From positions 1 through 57,434 of the forward strand of contig NZ_PCDP01000064.1 in NCBI RefSeq assembly GCF_003240585.1: a DNA stretch of 57,434 nucleotides, in the 5' to 3' direction. Below the pieces are notes generated by a model. That model was not told the DNA's origin. It saw only the letters and a program-made list of their open reading frames with translations, and did not search any database. This document shows, piece after piece, positions 44,688-54,298 of the stretch (position 1 is the first letter of the stretch; each line of letters opens with the position of its first letter). The translations under genes and the position numbers were made by a program. The DNA is from Arminella tubonensis. GTDB lineage: Bacteria > Pseudomonadota > Alphaproteobacteria > Rhizobiales > Rhizobiaceae.

Positions 44688-44731
44688 AGCCGCGACTGCG
44701 GGCATTCGAACCCCGCGTGCGGCGGCTTTTT
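44688..44731 (+). terminator. Intrinsic terminator
   Basis: Outer stem AGCCGC / GCGGCT with an inner GCGGG / CCCGC stem, followed by TTTT. About 170 bp after the HWE kinase stop. Confidence 0.5.
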
Positions 44732-45218
44732 AAAGGACACAGGACACGACGTGCCTTTTTGTACACCCGGCGCGGTGCTTTCCCTTAGCGCCTGCGTGTG
44801 GCGAAGGGCTAGTCTCTACTCGTGACACGAAAATGCAGCAGCAGCCATTCCATGTGCAAGGTCCGCATTCTGTTAGAACAGCCACTGCACATTTGGATCT
44901 GAGCGAGCCCACAGCATTCCACAGTGGTCACTGGCGGAGACGTTCCAATGTGGCCTTTCGCCGCCACTTGCTTTCGCCTCTAGCGCACAGGTGCCGATGT
45001 TGTTTGAGGGTCGGCGCAATTGCCTCCGCGTCATGGAGGCCAAGGGAAGGCGCCTCGCCAATGCCAGATTCGCCCGAGGATTTGCGCGAGCTGCATTTTC
45101 GAGACGGCCCGGCTTATTACGTTGGGTTGCGCGCCGAAAGGTGGTCGACGCAGCGCCCCAGCTCGCGCGCTCCCAGGCACCCCTCCCAATCTACTCGACG
45201 AACCAAAGGAGCTCCGAC
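44732..45218. other. Gap, possible toxin fragment only
   Basis: No gene recognised. A plus-strand frame around 45060-45130 reads DSPEDLRELHFRDGPAYYVG, faintly like the middle of RelE/HigB-type toxins (LRELHFRDG), but flanks do not support it. Confidence 0.3.
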
Positions 45219-45521
45219 CTAACCCAGATCGTAGAAAAACTCGCAGATGAGTTCCGCGAGTTTTATGGCGTCGATATCGCTCATATGGGCTGCGTTCTCG
45301 ACTGCGGCAATTTCGATATCGTCACGGTCAACGGCCAGAAGATCGAGTATTCTGGCAAACTTGATTTTCAGTTCGATGTCACCTTCAAACTCATCAAGTG
45401 TGACCGCCAGAATGCTGTCGCTGGCTTCGATCAATCGGGTTTGAATGCTGTCGGAGGAGGTAGCGAGTGTCCGAACTGCCGAGAAGACGTGCCCTCGTGC
45501 ATTGGGATATTTTACGTCCAT
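45219..45521 (-). CDS. Small acidic hypothetical protein, 100 aa
   Basis: ATG 45521 (MDVKYPNARGHVFSAVRTLA) follows AAGGGAACC. Predominantly helical and acidic: EASDSILAVTLDEFEGDIEL, DLLAVDRDDIEIAAVENAAH, AIKLAELICEFFYDLG. No signal peptide, membrane helix or named domain. Confidence 0.6.
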   Translation of the reverse strand: MDVKYPNARGHVFSAVRTLATSSDSIQTRLIEASDSILAVTLDEFEGDIELKIKFARILDLLAVDRDDIEIAAVENAAHMSDIDAIKLAELICEFFYDLG

Positions 45522-46327
45522 CTGGTTCCCTTTTCGCTCAGAGCGCAGGCCTTGGACATAAGGCTCAACCGGGGTGTACGATCTTGCAGCACGGGGGTCA
45601 ACAGCAGCTCTCGCCACTATCATTTGAATGCTCCCGACCCGTTACGCGCGAAAGATTTCCACTCCGTTCGCCATCTGCGACGCATGCGAGCCTGCCGCCA
45701 TCCATTACCGCACGCATCCTTCCCCGTTCGAGGACTGGACGCTGCTAGACATGCGATCGCCGCCGCCCGAGAAGATATTTCTCCACCATTTTCCGCGGCG
45801 AGAGACGCCAGTTCCGATCGAACAGCGCATTCTGGACGTGCTCGAACCAACAAGGCGTCCTCAATGCCCCGCATGCTGCGTCATCGGCGGATCATTGTCG
45901 GGCCCGCCGCGGCAAGGTCCGCTGCACATCGGCGGTGACATCGCAGGAATTTTTTTGATCGGATTAAGCGCTTGGATCGATCTGCGTCCGCATGGTGGCA
46001 CCGATCCTGCACCGAGCGGATCAACGGGTAACTGCGTAATCACGGCCGTCCCTGCTAGCGAAGGCCCAGGCGGTCAGGCTGCCCAACTTCGCCGCCACAC
46101 GGCATCGCTTCACCTCAGATTATAAATCGAACATTAAAGAAATGTTTGGCCCTTTCGCCATCGGCCACGGTCGTGGCAGCGGGGTAGTTGTTCTGAACTG
46201 TATCACCACGGAATAGAGGCCCATTGATGCGGCTTTTCCCCCCCACGTCATAGCGAAAACTGCTATAAAGAATCGGACGCTCGTTCAAACACAACCGTTT
46301 GGGATTTCGAGAACGAGAGGGATATGA
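45522..46327. other. Gap, no supported gene
   Basis: About 800 bp. A long plus-strand frame (45628-46125) and its antisense counterparts are open but show no domain or ribosome-binding site. Just before 46328 the sequence CGGAC-N17-CGTT could be a degenerate EcfG-type promoter. Confidence 0.3.
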
Positions 46328-46525
<198 letters not shown>

Positions 46526-47622
46526 CTGCGGATGCGGAACATGTTTGAAGACCAAATCGACGGGCGCCCTCGGCGCCGATGCGCGGTTTGCAATGAACGG
46601 TTGCGCCTAACTGCGTTACTATATTAGAAACTGCGGTCCCGGCGCAACCATCGACCAGGAATATTCCGTTGTTTATCCAGGGAACATGCCTGATCCCTTT
46701 TGCATAGCTTCGCGCGCGCCGTCATTGGCTAGCCCAGTGCACGTTGAATTCCTTATGAAACTCACCGCAGCTGCTATCTGCCCCCGCAGCTACAGCTTGG
46801 CTTGCTTTTTCGATGTTCGCCATGGCCTGCTGCGTCCAAGTTTGTCCGCGGACAGGCCCCTCCGGCTCGTCAGCCGGCGCGCCCTACAGCAACGTCGAGG
46901 TTAGGCAACTTCGTGCGTCAAGGACAGCGGGTGCTCAGACCGTCGCGAAAGGAACCCGAGCGAACCGTAAGGTTCCATTGGGCAAGCCCAACAGCGGCGG
47001 CACCGCGCCTATACATTATGGGCTGCTGCTGATTACACGCGCTCAAGAAGAGAAATAGTTCGTCTTTTCTGCAGCCGCGCCAGTGCAAGGAGGCGCGTGG
47101 CCTGTCTACACGATCTTCAGCCGATGGCGCAAAGCGTGCGGCTTGAACCACGCGCTTGGATGTGTCGATCGCCGCATCGGTCTCAAAGCCACGCTCTTCG
47201 GCAACGTCGTCAATATCAAGCCGCAGGACGGGCCAGAAATCCGCCGCTGTCTTCGGACTGGAAGCCGGCTGAAAGATCGACGTGAGCTGCGGCGCGTGCA
47301 TGTTGAAATGGGCCGGTCATGCAATCGAACGCTTGACGTGCGGCATGCCGACAACGCGGCGAGAAACAGCTTGGGGCACCCCACAGGTGCGTCGACGCGA
47401 GCCATCAAGCTTGGTTTTGTGGGCTGATCGTACTGGAGCGCGGGCAGGGCGTTTACAATCGATCACGCCAGGTGACGCTGGCCCCGACCAAACCGGACTG
47501 AAGCAACGAAGGCCCCGCCCAGGGGCTCCGAGGTCAGGGAATCATATCAATCCCTGTTAGATTACGAGGGGTTCTTATTGAGGGCTTGCGATGACGAGAG
47601 CCGGAGATCCCGGGATGCAAGC
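46526..47622. other. 1.1 kb gap, probable gene remains
   Basis: A lipoprotein-like start at ATG 46755 (MKLTAAAIC) and, in another frame, AWLAFSMFAMACCVQVCPRT, later GKPNSGGTAPIHYG, ending TAG 47056-47058, may be one frameshifted lipoprotein gene. The minus strand 47090-47301 (DFWPVLRLDIDDVAEERGFE, KRVVQAARFAPSAEDR) also looks protein-like. GGCGCC-ctc-GGCGCC at 46563-46577 is a short hairpin. Nothing can be named. Confidence 0.35.
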
Positions 47623-48006
47623 TCACCGATGCAAATCTCGAACCGCGTTCAGCAAACGCTTCAGGTCCGTTGGTTTGCCGAGGTTACCGACGTCAGCAAA
47701 GACGGCGTAACGTGCAAGCTCTCCCCCGTCGCTCGCGCTCGCCAAGACAAAGGGAACGCCAATGGACTTTAGCTTGAGGGCGACGGGCGTAACTTTCTCT
47801 CCGCCAAGGTTGAAGTCAAGAATCGCCAAGTGTGGCCGCTCTTTGCTCAAAAGTTCGAGAGCATCGTTTACCGAAGCCGCTGGCCCCAGCACCCGATATC
47901 CCGCGTCGGTAAGAGCAGCTTCAAGTTCCATAGAAATGAACAATTCATCTTCTACGACAAGGACGCAGCATCTGCGTTCGATATCTTCTCCCGCAGGTTC
48001 AACCAT
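47623..48006 (-). CDS. Single-domain response regulator
   Basis: 127 aa from ATG 48006 behind GAGGGACA. Receiver only: acidic pair in CVLVVEDELFI, phospho-acceptor Asp64 in LAILDFNLGGE, and switch Lys in NLGKPTDLKRLL. The stretch around the conserved Thr reads VPFVLASASDGGEL, a variant of the FATGUY motif of alphaproteobacterial stress single-domain regulators. Six bp downstream of its HWE kinase, so a cognate pair. May act as a phosphate sink or go-between in the stress relay. Confidence 0.88.
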   Translation of the reverse strand: MVEPAGEDIERRCCVLVVEDELFISMELEAALTDAGYRVLGPAASVNDALELLSKERPHLAILDFNLGGEKVTPVALKLKSIGVPFVLASASDGGELARYAVFADVGNLGKPTDLKRLLNAVRDLHR

Positions 48007-48012
48007 TGTCCC

Positions 48013-48990
48013 TCACATTGGTATTTCGATCGTGGCGACTAAACCAAAGGGGTCATAATTAAGTTCCACCGTTCCACCGGCTTGAGCCGAGGTGGCCTTG
48101 ATCAGTTCCGAACCGTAGCCTTTTCGCTCGGGTGGACCGACCGGCGGGCCGTTTGCCTCGCGCCATTCACAGCGGAGGTATGTCCGCTGTCCTGTCCCTG
48201 GCTCAAGCGTCCACCTGACGTGGACCTCACCATCCGGAACAGAAAACGCACCGTATTTCAAGGCATTGGTCATAAGCTCATGAAAGATCATGCTAACAGG
48301 CAAAACCTTGGAACTGGAGATCTCCACAGCGGGGCCATCGCAGTAAAGGCGATTGATGTCGGGTTCGCCGATCGACTGCTTCAGCAACACCTGAAGGTCA
48401 GCCGCGTCGTTGGTCGCGGCTATCTCTTGCGCCCGAAAGGAAGCTTCCAATCGTCCAAGGAAGGTATCGCGATAATCGAGAGCGGTGCGATTTTTGGTGT
48501 CCGTGCGCATCGCAATGGAACGCACCACTGAGAAGAGGTTCTTCATGCGGTGTCGCGTCTCGGAGACGATGAACTCCATCTCGGCGCTCTCGCGCTGACG
48601 ATCCGTCACGTCATCGAAAAGGACGAGGATATTCTTGCTGTTGTCATCGGGGTGACTGAGGCGACGCGCGTCGACGAGAAACGTGCGCTGTCCAATTGCT
48701 GGAAAGTCGTGCTCTACCTCGAAGCCGATAACAGCGGCGGCCCTGGGGACCACCGCCGATATGAGATGTCGAAGCTCGGCGATGTCCCACTGACCGTCAC
48801 CGAGGCTGAAGAAGTCTTGGCCCAGGATGTCGTCGCGGTCGACTTTGAAGGTTTTAATGAAGGCGTTATTTGCCGTGGTCACACCGAGGTTGTGGTCCAG
48901 GACAACAACCGGCTGGGTCATCGTGTCAACAACGCCCTGTGCCTGCACGTGGCTGCTCCTCAGCAACCGGTAGAGGTCTTCCAACATCAT
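48013..48990 (-). CDS. PAS-HWE sensor histidine kinase paired with response regulator
   Basis: 325 aa from ATG 48990 (or 48987). N-terminal helix, then PAS about 20-130 (QPVVVLDHNLGVTTANNAFI, VDRDDILGQDFFSLGDGQWD), a CheB/R-kinase-associated PAS type. Kinase: His147 in ETRHRMKNLFSVVRSIA, N-box HELMTNALKYGAFSV, Trp-x-Glu in CEWREANGPPVG, GYGSELIKAT. Soluble. Operon with the receiver protein just downstream, 6 bp apart. Confidence 0.92.
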   Translation of the reverse strand: MMLEDLYRLLRSSHVQAQGVVDTMTQPVVVLDHNLGVTTANNAFIKTFKVDRDDILGQDFFSLGDGQWDIAELRHLISAVVPRAAAVIGFEVEHDFPAIGQRTFLVDARRLSHPDDNSKNILVLFDDVTDRQRESAEMEFIVSETRHRMKNLFSVVRSIAMRTDTKNRTALDYRDTFLGRLEASFRAQEIAATNDAADLQVLLKQSIGEPDINRLYCDGPAVEISSSKVLPVSMIFHELMTNALKYGAFSVPDGEVHVRWTLEPGTGQRTYLRCEWREANGPPVGPPERKGYGSELIKATSAQAGGTVELNYDPFGLVATIEIPM

Positions 48991-49176
48991 CTCTGCAGTG
49001 TCTCCGGTAGAAGGTCATGTCGATGCAGTCGTCGGCATCGATTTGGTCTCTAGTGGCATCTCAGCAAAAACAATAGAGCACGGCGACGTTTTGAAAAGGG
49101 GCCGCCCCGCAAGGACAATCCAGCGCGACCGGGTGTTCACAATGCGCTAGGATGTCTTGAACGTAGGGGAAGATCA

Positions 49177-50184
49177 GTGACAGCCACTCAAGCTACAGAC
49201 ACTCCGGACTGGGGCCTCGAGCAGCTCCGCAACGCGATCAAAGCCGCCGGAGTGGCGCTATGGACTTGGAACGTGGACGACGACACGTTTCTGATGGACA
49301 CGAAGGGCTACGATCTCTGGGATGTCAACAGCGACAAGGTCCTGACGTTTGAGCACCTTTCAGAGAAAATTCACCCTGCGGACCGCGACCGGGTAAGGGC
49401 GGCGTTCGTTGCGACGAGGGCAATCGTCGGCCCGTACGAAATCGACTTCCGGATTCTGACGGGCGCTTCTGACGTCCGGTGGATTTCCGCACGTGGCCAG
49501 GGTGACGACGTCGGGATAATTGGTCGCAAGATGACCGGAGTTTTTCTGGACGTCACGGGTCGCAAACAGGCCGAGGAAGGCCACGAGTTGCTCGCTGGAG
49601 AGATGAGCCACCGGGTGAAGAACCTTTTAGCCCTGGCTGCGGGCCTGACTAGCATCACTTCCCGTTCGACCACCACGAAAGAGGAAATGGCCCATCAACT
49701 GACGCAGCGCTTGACTGCACTTGGCAGGGCACATGACCTGGTGCGTCCGCTTCCAAGTGGACAAGGGAAAGCGGCGCTGCTCGGCGACCTGTTCGCCGTC
49801 CTTCTGGCACCCTATGACGACGTGGGAGCGTTCGCCGGGCGCATCAGGGTTGCTGTGCCACGTGCTGGAGTGGGTGAGGCCGCAGCAACGCACCTTGCCT
49901 TGGTCATACACGAACTCGCGACGAATTCGTTGAAGTATGGCGCGTTATCGGTCGGTGCAGGGACGTTGGACGTTTCTGGACTCCTGACCGGCGACGACGT
50001 CGAAATCGTGTGGACCGAACAAGGCGGTCCGGAGGTCGTGCCACCCGAAGGCACCGCAGGCTATGGCAGCAGACTTCTCCAGCGAACGATATCCGGGCCT
50101 CTGGCCGGTTCACTAGCTTACGATTGGACGCAAAGTGGCGTCCTCATAACGCTCCGCGTGAAAGCCGACAGTCTTACTAAATGA
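49177..50184 (+). CDS. PAS-HWE sensor histidine kinase (copy 2)
   Basis: 335 aa from GTG 49177 behind GGGGAAG. Domain order and most of the sequence match the kinase at 39004-40008: PAS (AGVALWTWNVDDDTFLMDTK), His145 in GEMSHRVKNLLALAAGL, HELATNSLKYGALS, VWTEQGGPEV, GYGSRLLQRTI. Differences cluster in the PAS sensory core and the C-terminus, as expected for duplicated sensors with diverged signals. Soluble. No adjacent regulator gene on its strand. Confidence 0.92.
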   Translation: MTATQATDTPDWGLEQLRNAIKAAGVALWTWNVDDDTFLMDTKGYDLWDVNSDKVLTFEHLSEKIHPADRDRVRAAFVATRAIVGPYEIDFRILTGASDVRWISARGQGDDVGIIGRKMTGVFLDVTGRKQAEEGHELLAGEMSHRVKNLLALAAGLTSITSRSTTTKEEMAHQLTQRLTALGRAHDLVRPLPSGQGKAALLGDLFAVLLAPYDDVGAFAGRIRVAVPRAGVGEAAATHLALVIHELATNSLKYGALSVGAGTLDVSGLLTGDDVEIVWTEQGGPEVVPPEGTAGYGSRLLQRTISGPLAGSLAYDWTQSGVLITLRVKADSLTK

Positions 50185-50958
50185 GCCAGCAACTACGGGC
50201 GGTACGCTCTTCCTTGGGCGCGACCATTGCTAAAAAACAAGTTGTGAGAAGACAGCAGCCGCACTCGACCGAGCGAATGCCGCCTGCCAAGAGCGAGCAT
50301 AAATTTCTCTACCGCTGCTAGCCAGCGCGCGGCCGCGTCTCGAACGACCGTATTCGCAAATGACGGCTTTTGCTCCGCCCACCCACCGCTTCGAACTTCA
50401 ACATTCACGGCACTCGCTCATGATATGCCTGGTTCTCCAGTTGCCTGGAACGCCATACTCAAAAGTTTGCACTCGGATTTGCGGCGCGCCATCACGATTT
50501 GGTGTCCTACTTCTCACCATGATAGCTCCGGCCGTAGCCGCCTTTGCCGCCTGGCTCAGTGCGGCATCGCGGAGCCTTCGCCTATTTCCACGTCTATAGC
50601 GCCAAAATGCGCACTCGCCGTCCATGATGGTCGCCGAGGGTATCGCGGATCAGGTTGCTCCTTTTCTCGTTGATTGGCGATCCGCACGAACGCGGCAAGT
50701 TCCTTGCAAAAGCGAACGGGCTCTTCGTAGAGTGGGATATACGCGCTTTCAGAAAAGAGCGACAGCGGCCGTTCGGGTGAACGGTCTTGACCGCTCACTG
50801 GACGTTTCGCATGTCCGCGACCTCCTGGCGACTGGGCTTCCTCCAAGGATGGGAGTTGCCGCTTGTATAATTGCCAGAACTACGAGCCGCTGCTGGCAAC
50901 AGTTGGAGTCTTCCGGGCGGCCAACGGGAGGGGCAATGGACATTGTTTGACTTGTGAG
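50185..50958. other. Gap with a possible alpha/beta-hydrolase tail
   Basis: No intact gene. The minus strand around 50620-50780 reads SLFSESAYIPLYEEPVRFCK then ELAAFVR, resembling the C-terminal catalytic-His end of alpha/beta hydrolases (GHxPxxEEPERF), but with the His replaced (SAYIP) and no recognisable upstream part. Tentative remnant. Confidence 0.3.
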
Positions 50959-50983
50959 GGAACTATCAGCAGTTGCCGTAGTT
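50959..50983 (+). promoter_or_regulatory. EcfG-type stress promoter
   Basis: GGAAC (50959-50963), 16-base spacer, AGTT (50980-50983), 49 bp upstream of the 64-aa gene at 51033. Confidence 0.6.
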
Positions 50984-51032
50984 GGCACGGCATCAGTGAG
51001 GTTTGGCTTGCGAAATGCCAAGGAGAAACGCC

Positions 51033-51227
51033 ATGACAACATTCGGTACTGTCGGCCCTACCGACAAGAAACCTGCAACACCCGCTCGTTCAAGCACCCG
51101 GGCCCAGCCAAACGCTTTGCGCAACGCGCAAGTTTTGCCCCCTCACAACGTTGATCTGACGCTTGAACCCACCACGCTGGAGCAGATCCGGGCACCATCG
51201 AACATCGTCGATCACAGAAAGCATTAA
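51033..51227 (+). CDS. Small hydrophilic protein, 64 aa
   Basis: ATG 51033 (MTTFGTVGPTDKKPATPARS) follows AAGGAG. Pro/Thr/Arg/Asn-rich, ending APSNIVDHRKH; likely disordered. No family recognised. EcfG-type promoter upstream. Its TAA overlaps the stop of the convergent gene (TTAA). Confidence 0.65.
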   Translation: MTTFGTVGPTDKKPATPARSSTRAQPNALRNAQVLPPHNVDLTLEPTTLEQIRAPSNIVDHRKH

Positions 51228-51415
51228 CCTCCGTTTGCGATAGCGTCGTTAGCAAGACGCTCGATCTCTTCTAGCACAAGTCTCATAACCGCCTGATCCA
51301 TAACGCTCGGTGCGATATCAGAGTTCTTGCGCTCAGTAAGGCTTGTAGCAATTTGGGGATCGTTGCGCTGGCGTGCGCCCTTTTGCACCTCGATCATTGC
51401 GTTCGGCGCTGCCAT
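51224..51415 (-). CDS. Small helical hypothetical protein, 63 aa
   Basis: ATG 51415 (MAAPNAMIEVQKGARQRNDP); no strong ribosome-binding site, and the frame stays open upstream to 51538. The C-terminus (VMDQAVMRLVLEEIERLAND) is amphipathic helical. Stop codon overlaps that of the convergent 64-aa gene. Uncertain. Confidence 0.4.
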   Translation of the reverse strand: MAAPNAMIEVQKGARQRNDPQIATSLTERKNSDIAPSVMDQAVMRLVLEEIERLANDAIANGG

Positions 51416-51554
51416 GACAACAGCTGTGCTCCCCCCAAGGCGGCTGACAAGAACTGGGTCTGGCCGTCTCTGGCATTGAATTTCGCGTGCCCGAACACTG
51501 CTTCGGTCACAACTTAGCTCGGGTGTCAACTTGATCAAAAAGTCAATTGAATTG

Positions 51555-51579
51555 GGAACCGGCTATGTCATGATGCGTT
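51555..51579 (+). promoter_or_regulatory. EcfG-type promoter (perfect match) for a short ORF
   Basis: GGAAC (51555-51559), 16-base spacer, CGTT (51576-51579). Downstream a 40-codon frame from TTG 51587 (LPPPLTTDELAVVSRQIEEG, then RNGSVPAFFFAVNSG) ends TGA 51707-51709; it looks protein-like but lacks a ribosome-binding site, so it may be leaderless, or the start of a decayed gene. Confidence 0.5.
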
Positions 51580-51848
51580 ACAGAATTTGCCTCCACCGCT
51601 GACCACGGATGAACTGGCAGTGGTGTCCAGACAGATCGAGGAAGGTCGGAACGGAAGCGTCCCGGCCTTTTTCTTTGCCGTAAATTCGGGTAACAGGCCT
51701 GTAGGCTGAATACTTGACTCACGCAACCTGAGGCATATAGTTGATTGCGGTTACACCGCCCGGTGCGACCACAAGGGCCAGGCGCTAAAAGATACCCTTC
51801 CTGCGGCGCCTGGTCACCAGTTTCTGCCGACGAACCGGGAGACAGATC

Positions 51849-52070
51849 ATGCTTGATCATTCTGATTTGTTTCACGCCTGCGTCACACAGGACGGCGAGG
51901 AAATTGAGCTTGGCGTCTATACCTATGATCAACTCCGCAACATCATCGTGCGGACGGCTCCGAAGGCGACGCGTATTAGCCCTTCTGACTTGTTGATCGC
52001 CGCGATAGCGCGCGACGGCACATTTGAAATGGACAATTGGCGCATCAAGGTCTCCAGGATCCATCAGTAG
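51849..52070 (+). CDS. Small hypothetical protein, 73 aa
   Basis: ATG 51849 (MLDHSDLFHACVTQDGEEIE) behind GGGAGACAG. Soluble, alpha/beta composition (LGVYTYDQLRNIIVRTAP, ARDGTFEMDNWRIKVSRI). No domain recognised. Confidence 0.6.
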   Translation: MLDHSDLFHACVTQDGEEIELGVYTYDQLRNIIVRTAPKATRISPSDLLIAAIARDGTFEMDNWRIKVSRIHQ

Positions 52071-52210
52071 CGGTCGGGATTTTTTGACTCTGGCGATCCG
52101 CAAACACCAAAGCTGCAGCATTCCCATGCTAGCGCCCGTTACTGCGACCGCAGGTAGCGCTCCAACGGATGCGCCGAGTTTGTCACGCTGGCTAGAGTAG
52201 CCCATGGTGT

Positions 52211-52480
52211 TCAGTGCATCCTTGAGGGCCTTTTGGGCGTAAACGTCAGCTTCTTCGAAGCCGCTATTTTTACGGTTGCGCCGGTGGACGGGTTGCGGCC
52301 TTCGCGCTGCGGCGATGCTTTCAGTTTGAATTTTCCGAATCTAGGGATGGACGTTTCATCGTCGGAGCCGGTAGCTTCTGCGATCGCCTTGAACACGGCT
52401 TCGACGATGCCTTTGGCCTGGACCTTCGTCAGGGTGTTGTCGGCCGCAATCTTGTCGGCAATTTCATTGGTGCTAGTCAT
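52211..52480 (-). CDS. HU/IHF-family DNA-binding protein, frameshifted C-terminus
   Basis: 89 aa from ATG 52480 (MTSTNEIADKIAADNTLTKV) behind GAGGAAT. HU fold: VQAKGIVEAVFKAIAEAT, IPRFGKFKLKASPQREGRNP and the DNA-binding GRNPSTGATVKIAASKKLTF. The normal ending TPAKALKDALN is replaced by TPKRPSRMH. One base earlier in register the DNA still encodes KALKDALNTMG, so a single-base deletion near 52235-52240 has truncated and replaced the last helix. HU dimers bend and compact DNA; loss of this helix may weaken dimerisation. Could also be a sequencing error. Confidence 0.9.
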   Translation of the reverse strand: MTSTNEIADKIAADNTLTKVQAKGIVEAVFKAIAEATGSDDETSIPRFGKFKLKASPQREGRNPSTGATVKIAASKKLTFTPKRPSRMH

Positions 52481-52923
52481 GGGATTCCTCACATCGTCTA
52501 AGAAGACGGAATTCCTGTCAGCGCGCGGAGGCTATGTCATTGACGCGCTGCGATGACGAATGCCGGATAGCGGCATTTCCACCGATCGTTTTGGTCTAGG
52601 GGGGCAAGCTTCCTTGAGATAATCCAGGCCTGATAGCGCGCAAAGACCAACGGTCGACAACATCTCGCCACCCGGAGCGGGTTAACTTGGCGATTCAATT
52701 TGTGTTGTTGCATGTGTCATCCCAGCAGGATTCGCATGAGAGCTGCCGCAATCGGAAATCGAAGGGGAATGATCGACAGCGTTCGGAGCGGTTAGGCCTG
52801 GAAGTCACGTGCAGCGTAACATCGGCGATGCTGGCATGGCGAATGATCCGCGTCCGGCGAAAATTGTTTCCGGAGCGTGCTGTGGATAATTTCATTCTTC
52901 CGTCTTGGTGAAACAGACGTATT
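52481..52923. other. Gap, no gene recognised
   Basis: Contains the upstream region of the HU gene and the promoter area of the toxin-antitoxin pair. Open frames here have no domain or ribosome-binding site. Confidence 0.4.
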
Positions 52924-52942
52924 GTATTGCATTTTGCGATAC
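52924..52942. promoter_or_regulatory. Imperfect palindrome, likely TA operator
   Basis: GTATTGCATTTTGCGATAC: GTAT and GC arms mirrored by GC and ATAC around ATTTT, 32 bp before the antitoxin start. DUF1778-type (RHH) antitoxins autorepress through such dyads. Confidence 0.5.
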
Positions 52943-52974
52943 GTGACCTTATCTTTCCCTCAAGGAGATCAGCC

Positions 52975-53274
52975 ATGGCTACGACCGTCGAACGCAAGGA
53001 ATATCCGATTGCAATGCGCCTGCCTGCCGCGGACGTTGCAATGATTGATCGTGCAGCCATCCTACGTGGCCGTTCGCGTACCGACTTTGTGCGCGACGCC
53101 GCCGTGCGCGCGGCCGAAGAAGTCATCATGGAGCAGCGGCTGGTGCGCATGAGTCCTGAAGGATTCGCCGATTTCATGGAAGTCCTGTCCCTTCCCGCAG
53201 TTCCGGTTCCCGAGATGGTGGAGCTTGCCAAGCGACCCGCCCCCTGGGAGCCCGGTTATGGGCCAAAGCGGTAA
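52975..53274 (+). CDS. DUF1778 (TacA-like) antitoxin
   Basis: 99 aa from ATG 52975 behind AAGGAG. N-terminal ribbon-helix-helix (YPIAMRLPAADVAMIDRAAI, GRSRTDFVRDAAVRAAEEVI) and a C-terminal toxin-neutralising tail (RMSPEGFADFMEVLSLPAVP). It is 3 bp upstream of a GNAT toxin gene, the standard DUF1778-GNAT (TacAT/AtaRT-like) type II module. It binds toxin and operator DNA to control both. Confidence 0.92.
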   Translation: MATTVERKEYPIAMRLPAADVAMIDRAAILRGRSRTDFVRDAAVRAAEEVIMEQRLVRMSPEGFADFMEVLSLPAVPVPEMVELAKRPAPWEPGYGPKR

Positions 53275-53277
53275 GCC

Positions 53278-53784
53278 GTGGCTTTATCCGCTCCTGAACC
53301 GCTCGCTGTTGCGCACAATGTTTCCGAATTTTCCTGCGGCAAGCCGACGCTCGATTACTGGCTGAAGACACGCGCCCTCTCCAATCAGCAGAAGGGCTTC
53401 ACCGCCGTTCTCGTCGTTCACGAGGCGGGGCGCGTCGTCGGTTATTATGGTCTGGCGCCGAGTGCCGTAGTGCCGGCGATCTTGCCACGCTCAATCCGCA
53501 CCGGACAACCGCCTGATCCGGTTCCCTGCCTTCTCCTTGGCCAGCTTGCAACGGACGAAGCCTGGGCGGGGCGGGGGATCGGAACGGGCTTGGTCAAGCA
53601 CGCACTCCAGCGCTGCGTTCAAGCTGCCGCACTGATCGGCGGGCGGGCCTTAATGGTCAATGCAGTCGACGAGGAGGCCGCTGAATTCTGGCGGCGGCGA
53701 GGATTCACTCCTTCAAAGGACGACACACTCGTCCTCTTCCGCTCCATCGCCGACATCGCCGCATCGCTGGTCAATTTCACGTAG
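53278..53784 (+). CDS. GNAT-family toxin (TacT-like)
   Basis: 168 aa from GTG 53278. It starts ALSAPEPLAVAHNVSEFSCG KPTLDYWL-like and proceeds to GNAT motif A: LLLGQLATDEAWAGRGIGTG, where GRGIGT binds acetyl-CoA. C-terminal VNAVDEEAAEFWRRRGF then TLVLFRSI matches the TacT group, which acetylates the amino group of charged tRNAs and stops translation. All motifs look intact, so probably active and held by the preceding antitoxin. Confidence 0.92.
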   Translation: MALSAPEPLAVAHNVSEFSCGKPTLDYWLKTRALSNQQKGFTAVLVVHEAGRVVGYYGLAPSAVVPAILPRSIRTGQPPDPVPCLLLGQLATDEAWAGRGIGTGLVKHALQRCVQAAALIGGRALMVNAVDEEAAEFWRRRGFTPSKDDTLVLFRSIADIAASLVNFT

Positions 53785-54298
53785 CCATTCACCGGGACAA
53801 TACGTGTTTCTCCCATTTCGCGTAGCAGGGCGGGTGGACTTCCTGTGTGCGACGATCAGCCAGAAACGCCTGTTCAGCCACGGGTACGCCATTCCGCGCT
53901 TTTGAGCCGTTTGAGCAAGCAAAAGTTGCGAGTCAGTCTACCGATATCGGTAGATGGCACCGAGGCTCCTCGGCAAACAACTCTAGGCAATTACGCGTAG
54001 TCGCGAGAAATGCCCTCGGCAGGGGGCGATCGGCGGAGCGGTGAAGCCTGTTCCGAACCCAGATCAGCACGGCGCCTGTCATTCGGCTTGATAACGAGGA
54101 TCGCGTCATGGTGGGTGGATAGTAGGACCATAGTGGCTTGACGGGAGGCTCCGCGTCTCAATTCGTTCGCAACCTTCTTTGAGCAAACAGCCAGCGGATT
54201 GGAGCGCCGGATCTGGGCAGGCCCGAGCCTGAGATGGGGCCTGCGGAGATCGACGGGAAGCTCAGTCTCGCCCAGGACGAAGCGTTGGAGGAATGACG
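53785..54298. other. Gap, unresolved remains
   Basis: Minus-strand frame 53991-54398 contains protein-like stretches (RRGASRQATMVLLSTHHDAI then LVIKP) but no family recognised and no start. Plus strand shows nothing until the ribosome-binding site of the next pseudogene. Confidence 0.3.

Noticed and set aside
44680..44725. GCGGGCATTCGAACCCCGC looked like a tRNA T-arm.
   Set aside because: Loop is nine bases and no acceptor, D or anticodon arms fit; a terminator hairpin explains it better.
45060..45130. Possible RelE/HigB toxin fragment (DLRELHFRDG).
   Set aside because: Only about 20 residues fit, flanks are unlike the family, and no antitoxin is adjacent.
50556..50846. Possible alpha/beta-hydrolase gene on the minus strand.
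   Set aside because: Only the last segment resembles the family, catalytic His missing, no upstream core; kept as a note in the gap entry.
51543..52205. 220-codon open frame on the minus strand.
   Set aside because: Antisense to the better-supported 73-aa gene; no recognisable motifs.
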